From the NCBI GenBank assembly GCA_002490995.1, contig DKVC01000293.1, forward strand, positions 1 to 32,705: 32,705 bases of DNA, read 5' to 3'. The notes under the pieces were generated by a model that saw nothing but the letters and a program-made list of their open reading frames with translations, was not told the origin of the DNA and made no database searches. Shown here one piece after another: positions 8,763-17,062 of the stretch. Positions within the stretch are counted from its first letter, which is position 1. Every line of letters starts with the position of its first letter. The stretch comes from Lachnospiraceae bacterium UBA7188 (GTDB lineage: Bacteria > Bacillota > Clostridia > Lachnospirales > Lachnospiraceae). Position numbers and translations under genes: made by a program.

Positions 8763-8800
8763 AGACCGGTTTGCGGATATGGCCCGCAGGCCGGTCTTTC
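8763..8800 (+). terminator. intrinsic terminator before the GH36 gene
   Basis: A 14-bp stem (8763-8776 with 8784-8797) with a 7-nt loop starts AGACCGG and closes CCGGTCT; a short T-rich tail follows (TTTCTGT). It would end, or attenuate, the importer transcript. If it is complete, the alpha-galactosidase needs its own promoter, and I see no clear one in the 36 nt that remain, so partial readthrough is more likely. Confidence 0.65.
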
Positions 8801-8836
8801 TGTAGGAAGGGAGTTTGGAAACGGAGGTAGATGCAG

Positions 8837-10972
8837 ATGGAAAAAAGAATTGATGTTGTGGAAAACGGGATTTATGCGGTTTGGGAAGTGGATCAGGAGG
8901 GGATATTGAAGCTTCTGCATTTTGCGGCATGCCCTTTTGACGGGCAGACAATCCATGTAACTGCGAAGGAGCGCGCATTTCGGTTTATTGAAATGAATTT
9001 GTCAGGTTTCGACAGGCCTTATGAGCGCCATGGGAATAAATATGTGGCGACAGCGCCCGGATACCGGCTTAAATATGTCAGCCATGAGGATATCCGAAAT
9101 GAGATAGGGCGCTGCCTGACTTTTGTATTACGGGATGAGATGACGGATGTGTATGTGGATGCCATGGTGCAGTTTTACGACGGGATTTCCGTTGTCCGCA
9201 TATGGCAGCGGGTTCGGAATGAGGGGACGGAGCGCCAGACACTGGAATACCTTTCCTCTTTCCATCTGACAGGCATCGGCAAGGAGGGGATATGTCCGCC
9301 GGAAGAGAAAATAGCGGTTTCAATCCCCTGCAATGGCTGGCAGAGGGAGCTGAACTGGAAAACAGCTTCCTTGCCTCAATGGGGAATGGATCGGGTACAG
9401 CCGGCGGGCAGGCAGCGTTCCTCCAATTATATCTCTGTAAGCAATACGGGGAACTGGTCAACGAAAGAGTATCTGCCAATGGGGTATGTGGAAAACAGGG
9501 AGGACGGAAACGGAATTTTCTTTCAGATAGAACATAACGGTTCCTGGCACTGGGAACTGGGAGACCAGGAAGGGTATCTGTATCTTGCCTTAAGCGGGCC
9601 GGACGAGCTTCATTCCCACTGGTATGAGGATCTGGAGCCAGGGGAAAGCTTTACCGGGATTCCCGTATCAGTGGGGGTTACGGCGGGAGGCTTTGACAGG
9701 GCTATGGAGGAGCTGACGAAATACCGGCGCAGGATCCGCAGGAAAAACCGGGACAACGAAACGCTTCCTGTTATTTTTAATGACTATATGAATTGTCTGT
9801 GGGGCAAACCTTCTGCCGAACTGGAGTTCCCCCTGGTGGATGCGGCGGCAGAGGCCGGCTGTGAGTATTTCTGCATTGACTGCGGATGGTATTCAGACGG
9901 AGCCTGGTGGGACAGCGTGGGCGAGTGGAGAGAAAGCCGCATGCGTTTCCCAAACGGAGTAAAGGAAGTTACGGATTACATCAGGAGCCGGGGGATGGTT
10001 CCGGGACTGTGGCTGGAGATAGAAGTTATGGGGATACACTGCAAACTGGCGCAGGAGCTTCCGGACAGCTGGTTTTTCCGGCGTCACGGAAAGAGGGTGT
10101 ATGACAGGAGCAGGTATCAGCTGGATTTCGGAAATCCCCAGGTGCGAAGCCATGCGGATGCAGTGGTGGATCGGCTGGTGCAGGAATACGGTATCGGCTA
10201 TATTAAGATGGACTATAATATTGAGCCGGGAATCGGGACGGAAAACGGGGCTGACAGTGTAGGAGGAGGCCTGCTGAGGCATGAAAGGGGATATTTGGAA
10301 TGGCTGGACGGTGTGTTCAGGCGCTATCCCGGTCTGGTTATAGAAAATTGTTCCAGCGGCGGTCTGAGAATGGACTATGCCATGTTATCCCGCTACAGTA
10401 TCCAGTCAACCAGCGACCAGGAGAATTATCTGAATTACGCTACCATTGCCGCCAACGCGCCCACGGCAGTGACCCCGGAACAGAGCGCTGTCTGGGCCTA
10501 TCCTATGGAGCATGGGGAGACGGACGAGAAGGCTGTCCGGGAGGAGGTGGCCTTTAACATGGTGAACGCCATGCTGCTGCGGATTCACCAGAGCGGGCAT
10601 CTAGTGAATCTCGCCCGGGAACACCGGATGCTGGTGAGGGAAGCGATACAGGTATACCGGCAGATTCGCGGGGACATCAAGGAAGCGCTGCCCTTCTGGC
10701 CATTGGGGCTGTCCGGATTCGGAGACGAATGGGTATGCCTCGGCCTGCGGAAGGGAAGACGCAGGTATCTGGCAGTCTGGAGGAGAGAGGGAGATAAGCC
10801 TTGCCAGACCTTTCCCCTGCCTGATCTCAAGGGGAAAAAGATGGATGCGGTGTGCCTTTATCCGTCATATCACAGTGACAGATTCGCCTGGCAGCAGAAT
10901 ACGGGAATCTTTTCGGTCTGTTTAGAAAGGGAGAAGACAGCCAGACTTTTCCTGTTGGAGGAAAGAGAGTGA
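8837..10972 (+). CDS. GH36 alpha-galactosidase
   Basis: A 711-aa retaining alpha-galactosidase that removes terminal alpha-galactosyl units from oligosaccharides. No signal peptide is present, so it acts in the cytoplasm on imported sugars. An N-terminal beta-supersandwich is followed from about residue 320 by a TIM barrel with FCIDCGWYSDGAWWDSVGEW, a hallmark of the family. The nucleophile is Asp459 in YIKMDYN, and the acid/base is Asp527 in QSTSDQENY; ENCSSGGLRMDYAML precedes it. I prefer the ATG at 8837 because GGAGG (8823-8827) is 9 nt away; an ATG at 8831 would be only 3 nt away. The length matches family GH36. It is followed 130 nt later by a lyase-like gene, probably on the same transcript. 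Confidence 0.88.
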   Translation: MEKRIDVVENGIYAVWEVDQEGILKLLHFAACPFDGQTIHVTAKERAFRFIEMNLSGFDRPYERHGNKYVATAPGYRLKYVSHEDIRNEIGRCLTFVLRDEMTDVYVDAMVQFYDGISVVRIWQRVRNEGTERQTLEYLSSFHLTGIGKEGICPPEEKIAVSIPCNGWQRELNWKTASLPQWGMDRVQPAGRQRSSNYISVSNTGNWSTKEYLPMGYVENREDGNGIFFQIEHNGSWHWELGDQEGYLYLALSGPDELHSHWYEDLEPGESFTGIPVSVGVTAGGFDRAMEELTKYRRRIRRKNRDNETLPVIFNDYMNCLWGKPSAELEFPLVDAAAEAGCEYFCIDCGWYSDGAWWDSVGEWRESRMRFPNGVKEVTDYIRSRGMVPGLWLEIEVMGIHCKLAQELPDSWFFRRHGKRVYDRSRYQLDFGNPQVRSHADAVVDRLVQEYGIGYIKMDYNIEPGIGTENGADSVGGGLLRHERGYLEWLDGVFRRYPGLVIENCSSGGLRMDYAMLSRYSIQSTSDQENYLNYATIAANAPTAVTPEQSAVWAYPMEHGETDEKAVREEVAFNMVNAMLLRIHQSGHLVNLAREHRMLVREAIQVYRQIRGDIKEALPFWPLGLSGFGDEWVCLGLRKGRRRYLAVWRREGDKPCQTFPLPDLKGKKMDAVCLYPSYHSDRFAWQQNTGIFSVCLEREKTARLFLLEERE

Positions 10973-11102
10973 GATAATCTGTGTTATGGCCTGTGGGGCT
11001 GGGGAGGGGTTTGGGAAAAATACCAGGGCAAATCCCAGGAAACATATGGTCTGTGCGGCCGGGGAGCGGTTACCGCATGGGAAGGGAAGGAGAGCGAGGA
11101 GT

Positions 11103-12677
11103 ATGGAGCTGGAGATGGAATTAAGGGAATGGTCAGGGCTGGTCGGGTCGGCGGAGGCGGGTTATCTGCAGGAAGGTGTAAAGGCCGTATATGAATTCCC
11201 GCATACAATGGATTTGAGGGATTACGACAGCATTGTATTCAGGATGGGGACTGTGGGAAGGGAAGATATCTGGCTGGATGTGGTGCTGCTTCCCCTGAAA
11301 ATCGGCAGGCCGGAATTCGTGGAAAGGGCGGCGGCATCGGTCTGTCTTCCGGCGGAAGGGGGAATTTGCAGGATTCCCTTTACCGCATTTGACCACAGCA
11401 GGATAGTCAATGCCCATATGAAATATATAGACTGCGTGGAGGTGCTGATACGGCGGGAGCATGTCTGGGAGTCTGATGCTTCCGGCATGCGGAAGGCGGC
11501 AACGGAGTCGGAGCTCTCAGGCAGTCAGGGATCGGCAGTGGATCCGGAGAATTGCGAGGTGCAGAAAGTGGCAGTGAATCCGGAGAATTGCGAGGTGCAG
11601 AAGGCGGCAGTGGATCCGGAGAATTGCGAGGTGCAGAAAGTGGAAGTGGATCATGAGAATTCCGACATGCAGAAAGTGGTTCCGGAACCAGGTGATCCGA
11701 TCCGCATAAAAGTAGAAGAAATCTCCTTCAGCACAGGCACCGTTTTCCATGTCCGGGCCATCTGCGCTTCCAGGTCGGGGGAGGCAGGTCAGCGGCTTGT
11801 GTGGAAAGCTGCCCTGGAAAATTGTGGGGTCAGACCTCTGCTTCTGGCTGCCTCGGAGAACCGGAGCGGACGGGAGAGCTTTAACCTTGAATATAACAGG
11901 AAAATCCGGCTGGCTCCGGGGGAGACGCTGGAGGTGGAGATCAGCGGCATACTTCCGGAGGAGATAGCGCCAGGGGGCTTCGAGGCCAGGGTTCTGCAGT
12001 GGGTTCCCTGCGGAGAGAATCTGCCGGAGCAGTGCCTGACCATCTACGCAGGAAGGAAGCCCGTCCATCCCTTTCTGCTCCACAGGGAAAAAGCCTGGAG
12101 CTATCTGAAGGAGCTTTTGGAGAGGGACACCGGACTGGCACGGCGCTTTCGGGAGGAGTATGGAAAAGCGGCGGAAGCCTTCAAAGCGCCCCTGCCCGCG
12201 GAGGACAGGAGCTATGTGTATGTGTCAGAAACCCAGGACAGCTTCCTGAAGACAGCCGTTGCCTGGAAGCTGACAGGGAAGGAGGAATACCTGGAGCAGC
12301 TGCTGGCATATTTCCGCGGATTTCTGGACGGGGAAAAGGGGTATCTGCACACAGAACATCCATATTTCCAGTTTATTCGTTCCAGGGAGGAGTGGAAGAA
12401 GGGAGCTGCCGCCTGCCCTTTTCCGGTACACCGGGCCTGCAGCGCTGGCTGGGTGCAGGAGGGAGAGTTTATGGCGAAAATGGCTTTTGTGTACGACCTG
12501 CTCCATGACAGGAAGGAGTTCACAGAGCAGATGCACCGTGAGATGGAGCGCTGCATGAGAGCCTATATGGAGTTTGCGGAATGGAGGCTGACGGATGGGG
12601 ACGGCAATAATTTCAGCTGGCGGAGGCTTCGGCTGCGCTGTATTTTGCCTGTCTGCTTCAGGATTATCCCCGGATAG
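11103..12677 (+). CDS. large heparinase II/III-like protein, N-terminal half (frameshifted)
   Basis: About 520 residues of an apparent 1071-aa protein. The first ~130 residues look like a beta-rich module (DYDSIVFRMGT, DIWLDVVLLPLKIG). A 4 x 12-residue repeat follows, then a second beta module (FHVRAICASRSGEAGQRLVW). From about residue 320 begins an alpha/alpha-barrel segment with SYVYVSETQDSFLKTAVAWK, typical of heparinase II/III-like lyases. I chose the ATG at 11103 because AAGGAG lies 10 nt upstream; the earlier ATG at 10986 gives Gly/Arg-rich junk. After GDGNNF the frame goes wrong: adding one T to the T3 run at 12610-12612 restores NNFQLAEASAALYFACLLQD in the frame of the downstream half. 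No signal peptide is visible. Confidence 0.65.
   Translation: MELEMELREWSGLVGSAEAGYLQEGVKAVYEFPHTMDLRDYDSIVFRMGTVGREDIWLDVVLLPLKIGRPEFVERAAASVCLPAEGGICRIPFTAFDHSRIVNAHMKYIDCVEVLIRREHVWESDASGMRKAATESELSGSQGSAVDPENCEVQKVAVNPENCEVQKAAVDPENCEVQKVEVDHENSDMQKVVPEPGDPIRIKVEEISFSTGTVFHVRAICASRSGEAGQRLVWKAALENCGVRPLLLAASENRSGRESFNLEYNRKIRLAPGETLEVEISGILPEEIAPGGFEARVLQWVPCGENLPEQCLTIYAGRKPVHPFLLHREKAWSYLKELLERDTGLARRFREEYGKAAEAFKAPLPAEDRSYVYVSETQDSFLKTAVAWKLTGKEEYLEQLLAYFRGFLDGEKGYLHTEHPYFQFIRSREEWKKGAAACPFPVHRACSAGWVQEGEFMAKMAFVYDLLHDRKEFTEQMHREMERCMRAYMEFAEWRLTDGDGNNFSWRRLRLRCILPVCFRIIPG
11535..11678 (+). repeat. four in-frame 36-nt repeats inside the lyase-like gene
   Basis: Four consecutive 36-nt units (11535, 11571, 11607, 11643) each encode 12 residues of the type AVDPENCEVQKV. 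Units 1 and 3 are identical, unit 2 differs slightly, and unit 4 is diverged (EVDHENSDMQKV). The repeat joins two beta modules and would form a charged, Cys-containing linker. Near-identity implies recent expansion by slippage or recombination, and copy number may vary between strains. Confidence 0.9.
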
Positions 12678-12715
12678 AGCGTTTCCTGTCCGGGAGCAAT
12701 GGGCTGTATGAGTTA

Positions 12716-14317
12716 ATGGGGGCGGTGTTTTCCGACGACGGCAGCTATTTTGAAGCAGCTACAAACTATGTCCGTCTGGCGGCGGAGATTCTGCTGCACG
12801 CGGCCAATGCCTGCGAGAATTTCGGGCTGAACCTGAAGGATGCGGCTGTATCTGCTTCCTATGATCATGGCATACTGCATGCGCCCTGGGCAAGGCGCCA
12901 GGAGTGGGCGGCGGACGGTAAGCCTTTTCTGGGTATGAGCTTTGAGAGGTTTGCGGCCAACAGAAAGCCTGTCAGGAGACTGAGGGAGTTCATAGACCAG
13001 ATTACCACGCTGCTGACACCGGAGGGCATCCTGTTCTCCGTAAACGACAGCAATGAGCAGAGCCTGATCCCTGTTCTGGACATGGCTTACTATCTGTATG
13101 AAGACCCGGCATACCAAGGCTTTTGTGATCCGCAGCAGGAGCGGGATTTCCTCTTCGGCCCTCACATGGCGTACTGGAAGCGCAGGGAGCGGGAAAGACT
13201 CCAGGGCAGGGGACAGGGAAGCAGGCTGGTGGAGGGAGGAGGCTTCGCCATTCTGCGGGAGCGGAAGGGGCATTTCTGCCAGGCAGTGCTGAAATACGGG
13301 CAGCACGGCGGCTATCACGGCCATTATGACAGACTGGGGCTGGTCTCTTTTCTACGGGACAACCGGACATATCACAATCAGGAGTTCACCTGGTACGGCT
13401 ATGACTCTTTCCTGTTCAAGATGTGGGTACAGGCCTCGGTGGCTCACGACATGGTGGTGGTGGACCGGAGGATGCAGGAGCCAACGCCCTGCCAGTGCAT
13501 CTATTTCGAAGAACAGGAGACCTTCAGCGCCGTCTGCGCTCAAACGGTCTGCCGTTGGTCGGATCCGCCCTATGGGGGTCAGACGCCGTATCCTGTGGAA
13601 TTCCCGGAGGAGAAGTGCCGGAGGGAGGGGCGGTTCCTGTTGGCGCCTCCAGCAGTCAGGGAGCAGGGAGACATTGGGGAATATTCGGAACCCGTGTTCC
13701 AGCGAAGGCTCATGGTGCTGATGGATGGCTGCCTGTATGTGTGGGACTATCTGGAGGCGGAGGGAGCCCACGAATTCGACTGTCTTTACCATCCCTTCGG
13801 CAGTACCCGGATAAGTGGGCTGCGGTATGTGAGGAATGCGGAGCGCTTTGACGAAAACCCCTATGGGGCTGCGCAGTTCGTGACGGATTGCCATTGGTTC
13901 GAGGCAGAGGGCGTGACGGAGTTGTCGTTTTCAAACCAGATAAAAAGGGTCAATTCCAATGACAGGCTTGATTATGTGGAACAGGCCAGGCTTTTTGGCG
14001 TCTTCCCGCAGAAGGGCAGCGTCATGATCGGCAGATACCCCGTGCGGACAGACACCTTTCAGGAGGTGCAGGTTCGCAGGGCGGAACAACTCCTTTCGGA
14101 CGGCTGTCGGAAGACGGTATCTTTCCGTCAGGAGGGAAACCGTGCACGGTTCGTGACAGCGCTGGAGATTGGAGGAGCTGAAAGCGGAATCAGGGACATT
14201 CGGTGCAACGAATACGACAAGATTGTAGTCAGAATGAAAGACGGCAGCGAGAAAAGGCTCACTGTGCGTGGGATGGACGACAGGACGGCGAAGGGAATCA
14301 GGGTTACCGTATCCTGA
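12716..14317 (+). CDS. large heparinase II/III-like protein, C-terminal half
   Basis: A 533-aa open frame forming the rest of the split lyase-like protein; the true frame is already open upstream from about 12613. The key block HGGYHGHYDRLGLVSFL near 13305-13350, followed by a Trp/Tyr-rich stretch and SVAHDMVVVDRRMQEP, matches the heparinase II/III-like catalytic and sandwich region (GHxDxxxL, then AHNxVxVD). Asp stands where the family often has Asn after the second His. Beta-sandwich strands continue to the C-terminus (CLYVWDYLEAEGAHEFDCLYHPFG). With GH36 just upstream it suggests processing of a branched plant or host glycan that contains both uronic acid and alpha-galactose. Substrate and PL family cannot be assigned from sequence alone. 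Confidence 0.7.
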   Translation: MGAVFSDDGSYFEAATNYVRLAAEILLHAANACENFGLNLKDAAVSASYDHGILHAPWARRQEWAADGKPFLGMSFERFAANRKPVRRLREFIDQITTLLTPEGILFSVNDSNEQSLIPVLDMAYYLYEDPAYQGFCDPQQERDFLFGPHMAYWKRRERERLQGRGQGSRLVEGGGFAILRERKGHFCQAVLKYGQHGGYHGHYDRLGLVSFLRDNRTYHNQEFTWYGYDSFLFKMWVQASVAHDMVVVDRRMQEPTPCQCIYFEEQETFSAVCAQTVCRWSDPPYGGQTPYPVEFPEEKCRREGRFLLAPPAVREQGDIGEYSEPVFQRRLMVLMDGCLYVWDYLEAEGAHEFDCLYHPFGSTRISGLRYVRNAERFDENPYGAAQFVTDCHWFEAEGVTELSFSNQIKRVNSNDRLDYVEQARLFGVFPQKGSVMIGRYPVRTDTFQEVQVRRAEQLLSDGCRKTVSFRQEGNRARFVTALEIGGAESGIRDIRCNEYDKIVVRMKDGSEKRLTVRGMDDRTAKGIRVTVS

Positions 14318-14891
14318 CGGGGCAGGGGAGATTAAAACGTAAACGAAAAGCTTTGGAAAAATCATGGATGAGTATATTTGCTGATGAAAGTTTTTCGTCT
14401 ATAGATAAAGAACGCTTTTCCGTTTTGTATAACGATAAAGTGTTTAAAATATTCCATTTATCTGTCTGAGCGGGGAAATAAGAACCCCCGGCCAAAGCAG
14501 TGCAGTGCCCTTTCCATATTCGAGAGGTCATCAGTGGTTTCCTCCCTGATCCTGCGGGATCTCTTTGCAGGTATAGATAAGGTTTGGAAACTGAATCACC
14601 TTTCGGAACAGCCTGGATAACATTTCCGTCCTGGAAGGGAAGCTGCGGGAATTGAAACAGGATATGGGGAAAGAGAGAGCTCACAGGCTTTTCCGGCGGT
14701 GTCCGATATGCGCCGGTGGTCCGAAAGCTTTCCGGCGTTCGGTACACTGCCCCTATAAGGAAATATAAGCCTTGCTTATTCCGCTTTTTTCGGAAGAATC
14801 ATCCATACTTAGATGATGCTCTCTTTTATAATTCCTTATAATATCGCCTAATGTCATACAATTACTTTACCCATGTCCAGTTTATGATTCA

Positions 14892-14998
14892 AGTGCAAAA
14901 TACTTTTTATTGCGCATTTGACGCTATATAAAGTATTTTCTCTTAGAACTAATATACTATATATAGTGTACAAAATGGGATATTCAGCATTTTGCACT
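14892..14998. repeat. nested palindromes upstream of the GH5 gene
   Basis: AGTGCAAAATACT (14892-14904) and AGCATTTTGCACT (14986-14998) are inverted with 12 of 13 matches. Inside them AAAATACTTT (14897-14906) and AAAGTATTTT (14930-14939) are a perfect 10-bp inverted pair, and ACTATATATAGT (14956-14967) is a perfect 12-bp palindrome. The stacking suggests operator sites or a structured RNA, not a terminator, since no U-tract follows. Confidence 0.5.
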
Positions 14999-15066
14999 GG
15001 AGTCGTTTATTATACAATACAAAACTTATCAAATTTTTTGAATAAAAGGTATTGATGGAAATTGGC

Positions 15067-15153
15067 GGCAATATCATTTTTAGACTCTAGTTTTTAAACT
15101 CTAAGTATTGCCATTTTATCCGGGATTTTACTTTTAAGTGCGCAAAAATGGCA
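15067..15153. repeat. second repeat cluster upstream of the GH5 gene
   Basis: GGCAATA (15067-15073) and TATTGCC (15106-15112) flank a tandem 14-nt repeat: TTTTTAGACTCTAG at 15077-15090 and TTTTTAAACTCTAA at 15091-15104. TGCCATTTT (15109-15117) then pairs with AAAATGGCA (15145-15153). Tandem direct repeats of this size fit paired regulator half-sites, as for AraC-type activators. Confidence 0.45.
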
Positions 15154-15212
15154 CAAACCACAAGAATCATATATAAACGCCAATAAATATTACTGAATAA
15201 GATTAATCGAAT

Positions 15213-15221
15213 TGCTATAAT
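15213..15221 (+). promoter_or_regulatory. extended -10 promoter for the GH5 gene
   Basis: TGCTATAAT at 15213-15221 is an extended -10 (TGN followed by TATAAT) about 60 nt before the start codon. No good -35 is found at 16-18 nt, which fits an extended -10 or activator-dependent promoter. The palindrome GATTAATC (15201-15208) lies just upstream. Confidence 0.5.
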
Positions 15222-15283
15222 ACGCATAAACAAATACCTGTATACCGGAAAATGGACATGCGGAAAAAGGGAGTGGCGAAAGG

Positions 15284-16936
15284 ATGACAAGAAGGCGGAT
15301 AAGAGGAAGAAAAATGCAGATTATACTGCTGGCAGCCGCGCTGGCGCTGGGGACAATGGGCTGCGGAAGCCCGGCGGAAACCGAAGGCCAGGGAGCAGGC
15401 ATATCAGGGCAGGAACGCGGAGACGGAAACGGAACGGAAGAGGGTGCTTCGGGGCAGGGAGATACCGCAGGAGACGGCAGCACAACAGGCGTTGCCGCAG
15501 GAAACATGGCTGAATCGGATAGGGCAGGAGAATCAGGAAACACAGGGGAACAGGAAAGCGCAGAAGGATCGGGAAACACAGGAGAACAGGAAAGCCCAGG
15601 AGAATCAGGAAACACAGGAGAACAGGAAAGCGCAGAAGGATCAGGAAGCACAGGAGAACAGGAAAGCGCAGAAGGCTCAGGAAACACAGGGGAACAGAAA
15701 AGCGCAGAAGGCTCAGGAAACACAGGGGAACAGAAAAGCGCAGGAGAATCAGAAACCACATCAGAATCAGGAAAGGCTGAATCGGGAGAAGGAGAGAATA
15801 TGGAAGAGTTAGAGATCGTTCAGGTCCCGGAATGGCCGCAGGCCGAGATTCCGCAGAGCGACGCCCTGGAATTTGTGGAATCCATGAGCCTGGGATGGAA
15901 CCTTGGCAATACCTTTGACGCGGTGGACTGCAGTGTAAGCGATGAGCTGCAGTATGAATCCGCATGGTCAAAGGCAATGACTACAAAAGAGATGATACAC
16001 GCTGTGGCAGATGCAGGGTTCCGCACAATCCGCATACCTGTTTCGGGGCATAATCATGTGGATGAAGACTGGCAGATCAGCGGTGCATGGATGGACCGGG
16101 TGCAGGAAGTGGTAGACTGGGCTCTGGACGAGGATATGTATGTCATCCTGAACATTCATCATGACAATGCGGAAGGGTTTATGTATCCTTCTTACGAGCG
16201 GCTTGAACAGTCTAAGGAATACGTAAGTGCCATCTGGAAGCAGATTGCGGCAAGGTTTGCGGATTATGACGAAAAACTGATTTTTGAGACCTTAAATGAG
16301 CCCAGGCAGATTGGCACAGACCATGAATGGTGGGTTGATGTAAATTCTGAGACAGGGAAGGAATGCCTTGATGCTGTAAACCAACTGAACCAGACGGCCG
16401 TGGATGCGATTCGGGAAAGCGGGGAAGGGTACAATGCCTTCCGCTATATTATGGTGCCGGGATACTGCGCCTCTCCGGATTTTGCGCTGGCGGAGGGCTT
16501 TACGCTGCCCACGGACAGCGGTGGGGCGGAGAACCGGATTCTGGTATCCGTACATGCCTATACGCCTTACAATTTCGCCCTGGCAGGAGAGGGAGACCAG
16601 GGAAATACGGATTTGTTTTCTGTTTCGCAGCGGAAAGGAACCGGGGAAATCGATGACTTTATGGGTAAATTATATGAAAAATACACCTCCAAAGGAACCG
16701 GTGTGGTAATAGGTGAATTCGGCGCGAGAATTAAGAACGGCAATACGCAGGCCAGAACCGAGTTTGCGGCCTACTATGTGGCAAGGGCCAGGCACTACGG
16801 CATAAGCGTCTGTTGGTGGGACAACAATGCTTTTGCAGGAAACGGGGAGAATTTCGGGCTGCTCCGCAGGGCAAACTGCACATTTATGTTCCCACAGATT
16901 GTGGCTCAGATGGTGCATTACAGTAAGGCAAGATAG
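15284..16936 (+). CDS. GH5 (probably GH5_4) endo-beta-glucanase lipoprotein
   Basis: A 550-aa cell-surface endo-glycosidase. The N-terminus is a lipoprotein signal peptide (basic RRRIRGRK, hydrophobic core, TMGC with Cys27). A Gly/Ser/Glu-rich tether holds six 12-residue repeats (residues 84-155), which would hold the enzyme away from the membrane. The TIM-barrel domain starts at about residue 195 with MSLGWNLGNTFDA. Conserved features include IHHDN, the acid/base Glu339 in ETLNEPRQIGTDHEWW and the nucleophile Glu478 in VIGEFGAR. WNLGNT plus the NEP block points to subfamily GH5_4, which acts on xyloglucan, mixed-linkage glucan or carboxymethylcellulose. An ATG at 15314 is an alternative start that still keeps a short signal peptide. 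Confidence 0.88.
   Translation: MTRRRIRGRKMQIILLAAALALGTMGCGSPAETEGQGAGISGQERGDGNGTEEGASGQGDTAGDGSTTGVAAGNMAESDRAGESGNTGEQESAEGSGNTGEQESPGESGNTGEQESAEGSGSTGEQESAEGSGNTGEQKSAEGSGNTGEQKSAGESETTSESGKAESGEGENMEELEIVQVPEWPQAEIPQSDALEFVESMSLGWNLGNTFDAVDCSVSDELQYESAWSKAMTTKEMIHAVADAGFRTIRIPVSGHNHVDEDWQISGAWMDRVQEVVDWALDEDMYVILNIHHDNAEGFMYPSYERLEQSKEYVSAIWKQIAARFADYDEKLIFETLNEPRQIGTDHEWWVDVNSETGKECLDAVNQLNQTAVDAIRESGEGYNAFRYIMVPGYCASPDFALAEGFTLPTDSGGAENRILVSVHAYTPYNFALAGEGDQGNTDLFSVSQRKGTGEIDDFMGKLYEKYTSKGTGVVIGEFGARIKNGNTQARTEFAAYYVARARHYGISVCWWDNNAFAGNGENFGLLRRANCTFMFPQIVAQMVHYSKAR
15533..15748 (+). repeat. six in-frame 36-nt repeats in the GH5 linker
   Basis: Six consecutive 36-nt units each encode a 12-residue motif of the type SGNTGEQESAEG, with small changes (ESPGE, SGSTGE, EQKSAE). 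Units differ by only a few bases, implying recent expansion. The acidic, flexible product acts as a spacer between the lipid anchor and the catalytic domain. Confidence 0.92.
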
Positions 16937-16946
16937 ACGGCCGCAG

Positions 16947-16969
16947 CTGCCTGTATCGGAGACAGGCAG
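16947..16969 (+). terminator. weak hairpin after the GH5 gene
   Basis: CTGCCTGT (16947-16954) and ACAGGCAG (16962-16969) form an 8-bp stem with a 7-nt loop, 11 nt after the stop codon. There is no U-tract, so it may protect the transcript end and not terminate by itself. Confidence 0.35.
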
Positions 16970-17023
16970 GCAAAACAGGCCATACACATACCTGCGCTCC
17001 TTTGCACTCACCTGCCAAACCAT

Positions 17024-17052
17024 TTGACAAAAGGAGACTCTCTGGCTATAAT
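17024..17052 (+). promoter_or_regulatory. consensus promoter of the LacI-family gene
   Basis: TTGACA (17024-17029) and TATAAT (17047-17052), both perfect, are separated by exactly 17 nt. This is the strongest promoter in the window and should drive the LacI-family regulator. Confidence 0.85.
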
Positions 17053-17062
17053 GAACTTAATA

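Larger units (their letters stand above)
14318..15283. other. 966-nt non-coding region between the lyase and GH5 genes
   Basis: No convincing gene is present. The first part (14318-14768) has genic base composition and holds a start-less 57-codon frame (14595-14768, + strand) ending in a Cys/His-rich stretch (FRRCPICAGGPKAFRRSVHC), which may be the relic of a gene. From 14769 on it turns AT-rich and is crowded with inverted and direct repeats that look regulatory. A minus-strand open frame of 147 codons (14304-14747) has no family features. No clear intrinsic terminator for the lyase gene is visible. Confidence 0.5.

Noticed and set aside
14304..14747. 147-codon minus-strand frame in the large gap
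   Set aside because: No ribosome site, signal, domain or neighbour on that strand; composition looks like random translation.
11535..15748. Regular 36-nt repeats as a CRISPR array
   Set aside because: The units are directly adjacent without spacers, lie in frame inside two proteins, and no cas genes are present.
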